Part shown: one piece after another, positions 9,431 to 17,681 of the stretch
Position numbering within the stretch: the stretch's first letter is position 1
Layout of the letters: each line of letters opens with the position of its first letter
Assembly: GCA_965205965.1 (NCBI GenBank)
Contig: CBDBHT010000007.1
Location: 496,001 to 560,000 of the forward strand
Origin: Bin55 sp965205965
Lineage (GTDB): Bacteria; Pseudomonadota; Gammaproteobacteria; Pseudomonadales; Azotimanducaceae
Length of the DNA: 64,000 nucleotides
Direction: 5' to 3'
Made by a program: the position numbers and the translations under genes
Notes under the pieces: generated by a model
Seen by the model: only the letters and a program-made list of their open reading frames with translations
Database searches by the model: none
Told to the model about the DNA's origin: nothing

Positions 9431-11101
9431 TCAGTCCAGAATTCCCGGCAGATCGAGTCCATATTCCCGTGCACAGTCGATCGCAATTTCGTATCCAGCA
9501 TCCGCGTGACGCATGACACCAGTCGCAGGATCATTCCACAGTACCCGCTCTATTCGACGCGCAGCTTCTGTGGTACCGTCGCAACAGATCACGAGTCCCG
9601 CATGCTGCGAATAGCCCATGCCGACCCCGCCTCCATGATGTATGGACACCCAAGTCGCCCCGGATGCGCAGTTCAGCAATGCATTCAGGAAGGGCCAATC
9701 CGACACGGCATCCGACCCATCCTTCATGGCTTCAGTTTCTCGGGTCGGCGATGCAACCGAGCCTCCGTCCAAGTGATCACGCCCAATGACGACTGGGGCC
9801 GTCAATTCCCCGTTCCTGACCATTTCGTTGAACGCTAGGCCAAGTCGATGACGCTGTCCGAGACCCACCCAGCAGATCCGCGCCGGCAATCCTTGAAAGC
9901 TGATCCTCTCCCGCGCCATGTCAAGCCAGTTGTGCAGGTGTGCATCGTCCGGGATAAGCTCCTTCACCTTCTCATCAGTACGATATATGTCCTCTGGATC
10001 CCCCGAGAGAGCGCACCAGCGGAACGGTCCGATGCCTCGACAGAATAAGGGCCGGATGTAGGCCGGTACGAATCCCGGGAAAGCGAATGCACTATCCAGC
10101 CCACCCTCCTTCGCCACCTGCCGAATGTTGTTACCGTAGTCGAGAGTTGGGATGCCAGTATTCCAGAAGTCGACCATGGCCGCGACATGTTCCTTAATGG
10201 ACGCCCGTGCGGCGGACTCCACCGCGGCAGGGTCCGACTCGCGCCTTTCGCGCCACTCATCGAGCGACCAGCCCTTGGGCATATAGCCGTTAGTCGGATC
10301 ATGAGCCGACGTTTGATCGGTGACGATGTCCGGTTTCAATCCGCGTCGCACGAGCTCCGGAAAAATCTCTGCCGCGTTGCCGAGCAAACCCACGGACCGA
10401 GCCTCACCAGCCGTGGTCCAGCATTTGATCATCTCCAGTGCTTCGTCGAGGTCGGTCGCTTGTTCGTCCAGATAGCGGGTTCGTAGCCGGAACTCAATGC
10501 GACTTGGATCGCACTCGACGATGAGGCAAGAAGCCCCCGCCATTACCGCCGCGAGTGGCTGAGCACCGCCCATCCCTCCAAGGCCCGCAGTCAGGATCCA
10601 CCGCCCTCTCAAATCCCCTCGGTAGTGCTGTCGACCGACTTCAACGAAGGTCTCGTACGTACCCTGAACGATTCCCTGTGTGCCGATGTAGATCCACGAG
10701 CCTGCCGTCATTTGTCCGAACATGATCAGCCCCTTCCGATCGAGCTCGTGAAAGTGCGACCAGTCGGCCCAGTGCGGGACAAGGTTTGAGTTGGCGATGA
10801 GCACCCGAGGGGCGTCCGTGTGAGTACGGAATATGCCGACAGGTTTGCCTGACTGAACAAGCAGAGTCTGGTCGTCCTCAAGTGATCGCAGGCTCGCAAC
10901 GATGCGGTCGAAATCCTTCCACGTTCGCGCGGCGCGACCGGTGCCGCCGTAAACCACAAGTTCGTGAGGATTTTCGGCCACATCGGGGTGCAGATTGTTC
11001 ATAAGCATGCGTAGTGGGGCTTCCGTCATCCAGGACTTCGCAGTAATGCTGGACCCGGTTGGAGGAAAAACATCACGGTGATTTCTACGGGGGGTGGTCA
11101 C
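9431..11101 (-). CDS. hutU: Urocanate hydratase
   Basis: HutU converts urocanate to 4-imidazolone-5-propionate, the second step of histidine breakdown, with NAD+ as an electrophilic cofactor. Visible features are the N-terminus NLHPDVAENPHELVVYGGTG, the nucleotide-binding loop TAGLGGMGGAQPLAA, the conserved segment ARICWVGLGQRHRLGLAFNE and the C-terminal HHGGGVGMGYSQHAG. Starting from GTG 11101 gives 556 residues, the usual length for the family. This GTG overlaps the hutI stop in GTGA and has GGAG about 7 bases upstream, so translation is probably coupled to hutI. The longer open frame up to 11245 is out-of-frame hutI sequence. The gene is intact. Confidence 0.95.
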   Translation of the reverse strand: MTTPRRNHRDVFPPTGSSITAKSWMTEAPLRMLMNNLHPDVAENPHELVVYGGTGRAARTWKDFDRIVASLRSLEDDQTLLVQSGKPVGIFRTHTDAPRVLIANSNLVPHWADWSHFHELDRKGLIMFGQMTAGSWIYIGTQGIVQGTYETFVEVGRQHYRGDLRGRWILTAGLGGMGGAQPLAAVMAGASCLIVECDPSRIEFRLRTRYLDEQATDLDEALEMIKCWTTAGEARSVGLLGNAAEIFPELVRRGLKPDIVTDQTSAHDPTNGYMPKGWSLDEWRERRESDPAAVESAARASIKEHVAAMVDFWNTGIPTLDYGNNIRQVAKEGGLDSAFAFPGFVPAYIRPLFCRGIGPFRWCALSGDPEDIYRTDEKVKELIPDDAHLHNWLDMARERISFQGLPARICWVGLGQRHRLGLAFNEMVRNGELTAPVVIGRDHLDGGSVASPTRETEAMKDGSDAVSDWPFLNALLNCASGATWVSIHHGGGVGMGYSQHAGLVICCDGTTEAARRIERVLWNDPATGVMRHADAGYEIAIDCAREYGLDLPGILD

Positions 11102-12333
11102 AGAGAGTCTCCTTCTAGTCCTTCTGACAATCCATACAGGCGCCGTTCCAAGGGATTGAATCCGATCCGGTAGGCGAGTTCGGCTGGCGAATCGACATTC
11201 CACACAGCAATGTCGGCGCGCTTGCCCGTTTCCAGAGTGCCGCACTCGTCCGCCATTCCGAGCGCGCCAGCGGCTTCCCGGGTCACCCCGGCCAACGCTT
11301 CTTCAGCTGTCAGCCCGAACAACGTACAAGCCATGTTGACTGCCAATAAAAGCGATACGAGCGGCGAGGACCCGGGGTTGCAGTCCGTAGCTATCGCCAT
11401 TGGAACCCCAGCCTCGCGAAGGGCTCGGACGGGTGGCAACTTGGTTTCGCGTAGAAAGTAGAAGGCTCCCGGAAGAAGCACGGCAACGGTACCGGCATCA
11501 CCAAGCACGCTAACGTCGTGGGGATCGAGATGCTCCAGATGATCTGCCGAAAGTGCTCCATATCCCGCCGCGAGTCGCGCGCCTCCCTGGTTCGAGAGCT
11601 GTTCAGCGTGGATTTTTACGGGCAGATCCAGCTTACGCGCGGCATCGAATACTCTGGCGACTTGGGATGTCGAAAACGCAATCGTTTCACAGAAAGCGTC
11701 GATTGCGTCGACAAGGCCTTCTTCCGCGAGTGCTGGTAATACCTCGCCAGCGACGAAGTCAATGTAGGCATTCGGGCGTCCCTTGTACTCCGGTGGAACT
11801 GCATGTGCGCCGAGAAACGTCGTCCTGACGGTCACGTCGCGTACTTCGCCGATGCGCCTCGCCACGCGTAGCATCTTACGTTCAGTGACCAAATCCAACC
11901 CGTAGCCGGACTTCACTTCAAGTGTAACGAGTCCCTCCGAGATTAGCGCATCAACCCGAGGCAGGGACGACTGAAGCAACGCATCTTCAGAGGCGTGCCG
12001 AGTTGCGCGCACAGTGGACAATATGCCGCCTCCGGACCGTGCGATCTCCTCGTAGCTTGCGCCGGTCAGGCGCATCTCGAACTCCCGAGCCCGCTGGCCA
12101 CCATACACGAGGTGCGTGTGGCAATCTATGAGTGCAGGGGTCAGCAGGTGCCTATCGAGGTCGTCGAGCGGCCAGGAAGCATACTTCGCCGGAAGCGCGT
12201 CCCAGGGACCAACCCACCGGATGCGTCCAGCTTCTACTGCGACAGCTCCGCAGTCAATCAAGCCGTAGGGTGCGTCAGTCGCAAAGGTCGCTATGTGTGC
12301 GTTAGCGAGTACGGTTCGTGTGGTTTCGACCAG
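11098..12333 (-). CDS. hutI: Imidazolonepropionase
   Basis: HutI hydrolyses imidazolonepropionate to N-formimino-glutamate, the third step of the pathway. Metal ligands of the amidohydrolase fold are visible: LIDCHTHLVYGGQRAREFE (HxH), KIHAEQLSNQGG, SADHLEHLD and AIATDCNPGSSP. The first ATG/GTG/TTG in the frame is TTG 12261, but conserved N-terminal residues (TVLANAHIATFATDAPYGL) are encoded upstream of it. The frame stays open to a TAG just before 12333. Between the two, the best start is CTG at 12331-12333, which has AGGGG 6 bases upstream and gives 411 residues, close to the normal ~405. The gene is the first of a hutI-hutU pair and is transcribed away from hutF. Confidence 0.9.
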   Translation of the reverse strand: MVETTRTVLANAHIATFATDAPYGLIDCGAVAVEAGRIRWVGPWDALPAKYASWPLDDLDRHLLTPALIDCHTHLVYGGQRAREFEMRLTGASYEEIARSGGGILSTVRATRHASEDALLQSSLPRVDALISEGLVTLEVKSGYGLDLVTERKMLRVARRIGEVRDVTVRTTFLGAHAVPPEYKGRPNAYIDFVAGEVLPALAEEGLVDAIDAFCETIAFSTSQVARVFDAARKLDLPVKIHAEQLSNQGGARLAAGYGALSADHLEHLDPHDVSVLGDAGTVAVLLPGAFYFLRETKLPPVRALREAGVPMAIATDCNPGSSPLVSLLLAVNMACTLFGLTAEEALAGVTREAAGALGMADECGTLETGKRADIAVWNVDSPAELAYRIGFNPLERRLYGLSEGLEGDSL

Positions 12334-12416
12334 TAGCTACCCCTGCGTAAGTGCGAGCCATTGGTGTCTCGCTTCGACAGTTACTATGCTTGGCTTGGAA
12401 TTTATCGCTTAAAATA

Positions 12417-12426
12417 TTGTATATGA
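12417..12426. promoter_or_regulatory. Possible HutC-type operator half in the hutI/hutF divergent region
   Basis: TTGTATATGA lies in the 124-bp gap between the divergent hut genes and resembles one half of the palindromic TTGTATATACAA-type sites bound by HutC repressors. The second half is poor and no hutC gene is in the window, so this is only suggestive. Confidence 0.25.
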
Positions 12427-12457
12427 CTAGACACATGCTACACAAGATCTGCCTTGG

Positions 12458-13837
12458 ATGAGGCTAGTTACGCTCTTCGCGCCTCTTGCACTTCTTAGTG
12501 ACGGGTGGACGCGCGACGTGAGGATCACGATCGCACCGGACGGACGTATTCGTGACGTGAAACGCGGCGTGAAACCGAGGGCGGACGACCGTCGCCTCAC
12601 CGAACGCGTTCTCCTCCCAGCACCAGCCAACATACACAGTCACGCGTTTCAGCGCGCATTAGCGGGGCGAACGCAGAAACACGGAACTGGAGAGGAGAAC
12701 TTCTGGAGCTGGAGGAACTCTTTGTACCAATTCTTGGAAAGGTTGACACCGGAGATGGTTGGTGCCATCACAGCTCAGGCTCAGGTCGAAATGTGCGAGG
12801 CGGGGTACGCGGCGGTTGCCGAGTTCCACTATCTGCACCATGCTCCCGGAGGACGGCCTTATACAAACCCAGCCGAAACTTCGGATCGCATTATGGAGGC
12901 AACGCGAGAGACAGGCATCGGCCTGACCCTTCTCCCCGTATTGTACACGACCGGTGGCACCGATGGACGGGTGCCTGATGGTGGACAACTGCGTTTTGCA
13001 TGCGATGTCGAGCAATACGAGGTGATTTTTCAGTCCGCAACGGGTTCTCTCAGTCGTGGGCCTTTGGATTGGCGTATAGGAATTGCGCCGCACTCGCTGC
13101 GCGCCGTTCCCCCTGACACCCTCGCCAAGGTGCTTGTTGCCCACCCGAAGGGTCCGGTGCACATGCATATTGCCGAGCAAATCGGCGAAGTGAAAGAGAT
13201 CGAATCCGCCTGGGGGACGCGGCCGGTCACCTGGTTACTCGATCATCACCCCGTTGGCGAGCGTTGGTGTCTCGTGCATGCAACTCATATCAACGAAACG
13301 GAATGTGCTAGGTTGGCGGCAAGCGGTGCTGTTGCAGGGTTATGTCCGATCACAGAGGCCGATCTGGGTGACGGAGTGTTTCCGGGTGAGGCGTTTCTCG
13401 CTGCTGGAGGGCACTTCGGCGTCGGTACCGACTCCAATGTGTGTATCACGCTGTCCGGTGAGTTGAAACAACTTGAATACAGTCAGCGACTCGCGATGCT
13501 TCGGCGCAATGTCATGTCGAGAGAGGGCAGGTCCTCTGGAAGGGCGATCTTCGAAGCTTCTCTTGAAGGCGGTGGCCGGGCACTTGGACGCCAGTCCGGA
13601 GTAATAGAGTCGGGACACTTTGCGGATCTCCTTACATTGGACACGACGAATCTGGAACTCCATGGCCTCGACGAGGACCAGTTACTGGATGGCTGGATCT
13701 TCTCGGCAAAAGAGTCCCTGGTTCGCGAAGTCTGGAGTGCCGGGCGGCAAACGGTAGAACAGGGGTGCCATATCGCGCGTGAGGACATTGCTGCTCGGTA
13801 CCGCGACGCGATGGACGAGTTGGTTGCGACTCTGTGA
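12458..13837 (+). CDS. hutF: Formimidoylglutamate deiminase
   Basis: HutF deiminates N-formimino-L-glutamate to N-formyl-L-glutamate, the branch of histidine catabolism that needs HutG afterwards. The 459-residue protein has the HutF signature LLPAPANIHSHAFQRALAG with the HxH metal pair, the HMHIAEQIGEVKEIE histidines, LVHATHINETEC, and the FGVGTDSNVCITL aspartate. Start ATG 12458 gives the expected N-terminus (LFAPLALLSDGWTRDVRIT), though no strong ribosome binding site precedes it. The gene diverges from hutI, and hutH follows 385 bases after it. HutF rather than HutG alone implies the five-step pathway, but no N-formylglutamate deformylase gene follows. Confidence 0.93.
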   Translation: MRLVTLFAPLALLSDGWTRDVRITIAPDGRIRDVKRGVKPRADDRRLTERVLLPAPANIHSHAFQRALAGRTQKHGTGEENFWSWRNSLYQFLERLTPEMVGAITAQAQVEMCEAGYAAVAEFHYLHHAPGGRPYTNPAETSDRIMEATRETGIGLTLLPVLYTTGGTDGRVPDGGQLRFACDVEQYEVIFQSATGSLSRGPLDWRIGIAPHSLRAVPPDTLAKVLVAHPKGPVHMHIAEQIGEVKEIESAWGTRPVTWLLDHHPVGERWCLVHATHINETECARLAASGAVAGLCPITEADLGDGVFPGEAFLAAGGHFGVGTDSNVCITLSGELKQLEYSQRLAMLRRNVMSREGRSSGRAIFEASLEGGGRALGRQSGVIESGHFADLLTLDTTNLELHGLDEDQLLDGWIFSAKESLVREVWSAGRQTVEQGCHIAREDIAARYRDAMDELVATL

Positions 13838-14222
13838 ACACTCACAGCGGCGCGTACGAGTCAAGTCGATTGGTTTATACTACCCCTGAGAAAACCAAGC
13901 GAGAGCAAGGGCCGCGCTCACTCGCCAATTACGATCGCCGAGAAGGCCGTCCTGATAGTGGAACGACACGGGGCAAAGTCCGCGCTATCGGATATGTGCG
14001 CATGCTATATTTGATCGTTGCTATCGTTTGCACATATCCACGGTCAGAGTGTCACGCAATTCGAGGTTGATAACTCCGTCGGCTATGGTGCAAAAGCAGA
14101 TGATGAACGAATTTCCGTACACTTGATATTACGATGCCAGAAACGCGCCAACCTTGTTACCACTGCACGCTGAGGGTGCTTGTACGAGACGTTATTGCGA
14201 AATTCATCGGAAGGTATTCGCT
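13838..14222. other. Gap between hutF and hutH
   Basis: A 78-codon frame (13834-14070) overlaps the hutF stop as GTGA, which would suit a coupled gene such as hutG. Its translation does not resemble N-formylglutamate deformylase or anything else I recognise. No clear promoter or terminator is seen. Confidence 0.4.
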
Positions 14223-15770
14223 TTGACACCAAGGATCTTGGCCCCCGGAGGGACAACTTTCAGTCAGTTGAATGAGGTGTATCGCACCGACGCACCTGTA
14301 CGCCTCGACCGCAGTAATCGAGGTATCGTCGAGGCCGCTGCTCGGCGCGTCCAAGACTTGGCAACGGGCGATCAACCGGTTTACGGCGTCAATACCGGTG
14401 TTGGAAAGCTTGTGGCGGTCAAGATCGCGGCACAAGACACTGCCACACTGCAACGCAACCTCATCCTTTCGCACTCATGCGGAGTGGGTTCTAGAACACC
14501 TCAAGAAATTATCCGTTTGATCATGGTATTGAAGCTGCTATCGCTCGGCCGGGGGGCATCTGGCGTACGCTGGAGAGTGATTGAGTTGATTGAGGAAATG
14601 GTCAACCGAGAAGTGCTGCCAGTCGTTCCAACGCAAGGGTCGGTAGGCGCATCGGGAGATCTTGCACCGCTCGCCCACATAGCGGCGGTGATGATCGGTG
14701 AAGGAGAGGCCACGTACGACAGTCGTGCTCTACCCGGAGCGGTCGCTCTTGCCAAGGCAGGGCTCGAGCCGATCGTGCTTATGGCAAAGGAAGGGTTGGC
14801 ACTCATCAACGGTACGCAGTTCTCAAACGCATACGCAATGGCGGCACTTTTCGGGGCGTGGCGCAACGCCGAGGCCGCAGTCGTGACGTCCTGCCTTTCG
14901 ACTGATGCGATGATGGCATCCACGTCGCCACTCCATCCCGAGATCCATGAACTGCGCGGACACCGTGGACAGATTGATGTCGCGCGGGCGATGCGGGTTC
15001 TCATGTCCGGCTCGGAGATTAGGGAGAGTCATCGCGAAGGAGATGCACGTGTCCAGGATGCATATTGTATCCGTTGCCAACCACAGGTTACTGGCGCATG
15101 CGTCGACCTGCTTCGACAAGTCGCGCGCACGCTCACAATTGAAGCCAATGCCGTTACCGACAACCCACTAGTTCTTGGCCCCAATGGCGATATTTTGTCG
15201 GGTGGCAACTTCCACGCTGAGCCAGTGGCATTTGCCGCCGATCAGATCGCACTCGCGCTTGCCGAGATCGGATCCATCGCACAGCGCCGTGTCGCGTTGA
15301 TGGTCGACCCCGCGCTATCGTACGATCTTCCACCGTTCCTTACATCGAATCCCGGTCTAAACTCCGGCTTCATGAGCGCGGAAGTGACCTCCGCGGCCCT
15401 CATGGGCGAAAACAAGCACCTTGCCAATCCCTGCTCGACCGATTCGACTCCGACCAGTGCCAACCAAGAAGATCATGTTTCGATGTCCGCTCACGGTGCA
15501 CGCCGACTGACGCAAATGAACGCCAATCTCTCAAACATCCTCGGTGTCGAGTTGCTGTGCGCAGCCCAGGGAATCGAATTTCGCAGTCCATTACTAACTA
15601 GCACGCCGCTCAGACACGCGATCGAACGGCTACGCCAAGAAGTGCCGACACTCGGTACTGATCGCCCTCTGACTCCTGATCTAGAGCGGGCGTCAAATCT
15701 GGTCGCTACTGGCGATCTCGTAAAGGTCACCGGCATGGTACCCCTGTTGAGCGTCGAAGATGATCCGTGA
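14223..15770 (+). CDS. hutH: Histidine ammonia-lyase
   Basis: HutH removes ammonia from histidine to form urocanate. The Ala-Ser-Gly triplet that cyclises into the MIO cofactor is in QGSVGASGDLAPLAH. Other family segments are YGVNTGVGKLV, NGTQFSNAYA, LSGGNFHAEPVAFAAD and QEDHVSMSAHGARR. The frame is open from 14154, but family alignment favours TTG 14223 (MTPRILAPGGTTFSQL), with GGAAGG about 8 bases upstream. That gives 515 residues, close to the usual ~510. It is on the same strand as hutF after a 385-base gap, so it may have its own promoter. Confidence 0.95.
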   Translation: MTPRILAPGGTTFSQLNEVYRTDAPVRLDRSNRGIVEAAARRVQDLATGDQPVYGVNTGVGKLVAVKIAAQDTATLQRNLILSHSCGVGSRTPQEIIRLIMVLKLLSLGRGASGVRWRVIELIEEMVNREVLPVVPTQGSVGASGDLAPLAHIAAVMIGEGEATYDSRALPGAVALAKAGLEPIVLMAKEGLALINGTQFSNAYAMAALFGAWRNAEAAVVTSCLSTDAMMASTSPLHPEIHELRGHRGQIDVARAMRVLMSGSEIRESHREGDARVQDAYCIRCQPQVTGACVDLLRQVARTLTIEANAVTDNPLVLGPNGDILSGGNFHAEPVAFAADQIALALAEIGSIAQRRVALMVDPALSYDLPPFLTSNPGLNSGFMSAEVTSAALMGENKHLANPCSTDSTPTSANQEDHVSMSAHGARRLTQMNANLSNILGVELLCAAQGIEFRSPLLTSTPLRHAIERLRQEVPTLGTDRPLTPDLERASNLVATGDLVKVTGMVPLLSVEDDP

Positions 15771-15954
15771 TGGGTGTACGACTTTTGCGTCAGGCTCTGT
15801 CTGCGGAATTCTGATCCGACTGGAGCGGAATCGGACTGCTTCGCACAGAGGTGATTGCGGTGTTGTTTTGAGGAAAGCAGAGATGCCTTAGTAATCCTGG
15901 AACAGCGAGGGTGTGACAGAATGAAGCCACAAACTGCTTCAGCGATAACCGGGA

Positions 15955-16240
15955 TCGCATGAGATACGACGAATTCAAACGGAAAGGTCTCGAAATCTCA
16001 ACAGACGCGAGAGCACCTGCAAAAACGTGATTGGAGCGCGTCTCAAGCACGGCGGCGTGCACTGGACGGTACGAGGAGCCAATGCCATCATTGCACCCGC
16101 GCTGCAGCCGAATGAGCAATCAGTTTGAACAGTTTCTCGAACGGTGGCGGGAGAAATTCCACCAGCAACTCAGCGAATGCCTACCCAACTGGACGACCGG
16201 AAACGCGAGACTCGGCTTCGCCTGATGGCCCCGGGCCTGG
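15955..16240 (+). mobile_element. ISKra4-family transposase remnant, C-terminal end
   Basis: Frames broken by stops encode MRYDEFKRKGLEIS, then GARLKHGGVHWTVRGANAII and RCSRMSNQFEQFLERW. This is the C-terminal pattern of ISKra4-family transposases, where a glycine-rich HW/RW..GA.AI motif follows a lost zone. Deletions and at least two frameshifts are present. The 184 bases between hutH and this remnant hold nothing recognisable. Confidence 0.6.
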
Positions 16241-16441
16241 CACAAAAATCGTGCCCCGATTGAATTCAGGTATCGCTGGATTCTCTTGATATCACTATTT
16301 GGATACGGTGCATAAGTCTAGAAATTCAATATTCAGCACAAATATTTCTGACCAGATTGATCACCAATTCAGCTTGTTTCCGTAGGCAATTTTCACACTC
16401 GGATGCACAAGGCAACTGATTAAAGAGCGAGTGGTTCAGAT

Positions 16442-16657
16442 CAGTAATTTCCAGCAAGTTGTGAACTGCTGGTTTTAATAGGACTTTCGGTTGTTTTCGG
16501 CCCATGCTTATTCGCGAACTTTTGTCATTTTTGGGGCTGTATAAATTGGGGCACATTATCAATCTGGAGTGAAAAAATTGAGTCAAATCAAAGAAATGCT
16601 CACCCATCTCTTGAATATACTGCCAGTATCCAGACATTTGTTCACCGGAAATTACTG
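16442..16657. repeat. Repeat R1, copy 1: ~216-bp non-coding unit with short inverted ends
   Basis: This unit is closely similar to 34665-34879 along its whole length (for example CTGTATAAATTGGGGCAC in both). It begins CAGTAATTTCCAG and ends CCGGAAATTACTG, which are imperfect inverted copies of each other. On the right it abuts the inside of an IS1595 transposase here but the inside of an IS4 transposase at the other site, so its edge is a real mobile boundary. It has no sensible reading frame, so it resembles a MITE. The parent element is not seen. Confidence 0.6.
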
Positions 16658-16908
16658 GTCATCGGCAGACGCGTGTTCTCAAACAGCGTACCCGCCGTCG
16701 GCGAGGTTTGATGCCCGCACCGATGACATTGCCGAATGCACTGGCGGTCCAGAACCCACGCCCGATCGTGGCCACAGGCCGGACACCGAAAACCCTCACA
16801 CCAGTGGTGCGCAGCGGTCGCCTCAAGACACGCTTCATCCGTGCTAAAACGGGACTGCCAAGTTGAACAATCCGTCGTTTCCTGCTGCATTAAGGGACTC
16901 CATTCCAT
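16658..16908 (-). mobile_element. IS1595-family transposase remnant, N-terminal zinc-ribbon part
   Basis: The minus-strand frame from ATG 16908 encodes a zinc ribbon (FRCPACGHDRAWV, then CHRCGHQTSPTAGTLFENT), the N-terminus of IS1595/ISXO2-type transposases. It stops abruptly at LPMTS where repeat R1 begins. It is a different subtype from the intact transposon next to it, so it is not the partner copy. Confidence 0.7.
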
Positions 16909-16952
16909 TCATTACAATATGAATTATTATACACATAATGTGATAGAATTAT

Positions 16953-16985
16953 AAGTACATTATACAAATATTACCAATAATATTT
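16953..16985. repeat. Left part of an AT-rich palindrome containing the transposon target
   Basis: The arm AAGTACATTATACAAATATTA (16953-16973) is followed by the loop CCAA and TAATATTT. The matching right arm continues across the transposon at 20388-20411 (TAATATTTGTATAATGTTGT then ACTT). Joined, they form one near-perfect hairpin of about 21 bp per arm. The transposon sits inside it and TAATATTT is the duplicated target. Confidence 0.8.
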
Positions 16986-17008
16986 GGGACTTATGTAGCA
17001 AAATCCGT
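16986..17008. repeat. Left terminal inverted repeat of the R-M transposon
   Basis: 23 bases beginning GGGACTTATGTAGCAAAATC, the exact reverse complement of 20365-20387. The preceding TAATATTT is the target duplication. Confidence 0.95.
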
Positions 17009-17023
17009 GGAAAGATGTGAGTG

Positions 17024-17326
17024 ATGAACTGCAAGCATTGTGACGTCCCAGGCGGTGAAAAAACTTGTGAATATCAGGTTTGCATGCCGATCAATGGCCG
17101 AGTTCGGGCTATTGATTTCTGTATCCATCCTATCGTTGCAGCATTGAATGCTGCCGGAATTGAAACCTTCACAAGTTGTTGTGGCCACGAACAACTGAAA
17201 GGTATGATCGGCCTTAAAGATGGTCGTACCCTAATTGTCCAAAAAACACCAAAAGACATGAAAGAATGGCGTAAGGCCGTCAGAATTAATGGTGTTAAAC
17301 CCTCTTGGCGAAGAGAAACTAAATAA
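17024..17326 (+). CDS. Small Cys-rich protein of unknown function, transposon passenger
   Basis: A 100-residue protein starting 16 bases inside the left inverted repeat (ATG 17024; a GTG at 17021 is also in frame). It has an N-terminal CxxC-type region (NCKHCDVPGGEKTC) and the segment CIHPIVAALNAAGIETFTSC followed by CGH, then GMIGLKDGRTLIV. I recognise this C..PIV..LN..GI.T..SCCGH pattern from small hypothetical proteins of phages and mobile elements, but know no function. The cysteines and histidines could bind a metal (inference). It appears intact. Its position suggests it could be transcribed from within the element's end. Confidence 0.7.
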   Translation: MNCKHCDVPGGEKTCEYQVCMPINGRVRAIDFCIHPIVAALNAAGIETFTSCCGHEQLKGMIGLKDGRTLIVQKTPKDMKEWRKAVRINGVKPSWRRETK

Positions 17327-17331
17327 GCTCT

Positions 17332-17541
17332 CTATCCAGTGTGACATGCCGGGGAGCAAGCTGCGCACCCATCAGATTTAGGGTAAATTGTTTTCGCTTT
17401 CTTAACGGCCCCATGGCAGGAATCGAAACTGCCTAGAAAGGTTTTACTCTTAATGAGGCTAAAATACTCGCAACTCGGTTCATGAACTTCATGGTCACCA
17501 CTATCGCTTTGTGCTCTATCGTTTACGTAATATTTTGCCAT
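17332..17541 (-). CDS. Small conserved hypothetical protein, transposon passenger
   Basis: 69 residues: MAKYYVNDRAQSDSGDHEVH, a central CEYFSLIKSKTFLGSFDSCH and a C-terminal CAACSPACHTG. AGGAG lies 6 bases ahead of ATG 17541, so the gene is probably translated. The pattern 'KYYVN..AQS.GDHEVH..C' is one I recall from hypothetical proteins scattered across bacteria; no function is known to me. Its six cysteines and four histidines suggest metal binding (inference). It is convergent with the preceding small gene and divergent from the transposase, so it would need its own promoter. Confidence 0.7.
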   Translation of the reverse strand: MAKYYVNDRAQSDSGDHEVHEPSCEYFSLIKSKTFLGSFDSCHGAVKKAKTIYPKSDGCAACSPACHTG

Positions 17542-17650
17542 TACAGACTCCTGTCATTGTTATTGGCTAACATTGTACGTGACCATAGGCTACAGTCAAA
17601 TTCTAAAAAATAACCCTCATAAGCTTGTAGATATCTGTTTTCTAATAGGA

Positions 17651-17656
17651 TATAAT
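17651..17656 (+). promoter_or_regulatory. Putative -10 element ahead of the transposase operon
   Basis: A perfect TATAAT lies 26 bases before the transposase ATG, in an AT-rich stretch. No good -35 is found at the usual 17 bases; TTGTAG is 20 bases upstream. The transposase has its own AGGAG ribosome binding site. Confidence 0.4.
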
Positions 17657-17681
17657 AATCCGTAACAGTTAGGAGATAAGA

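Noticed and set aside
13834..14070. Possible hutG overlapping the hutF stop
   Set aside because: The GTGA overlap is attractive, but the 78 residues show none of the N-formylglutamate deformylase motifs and look random.
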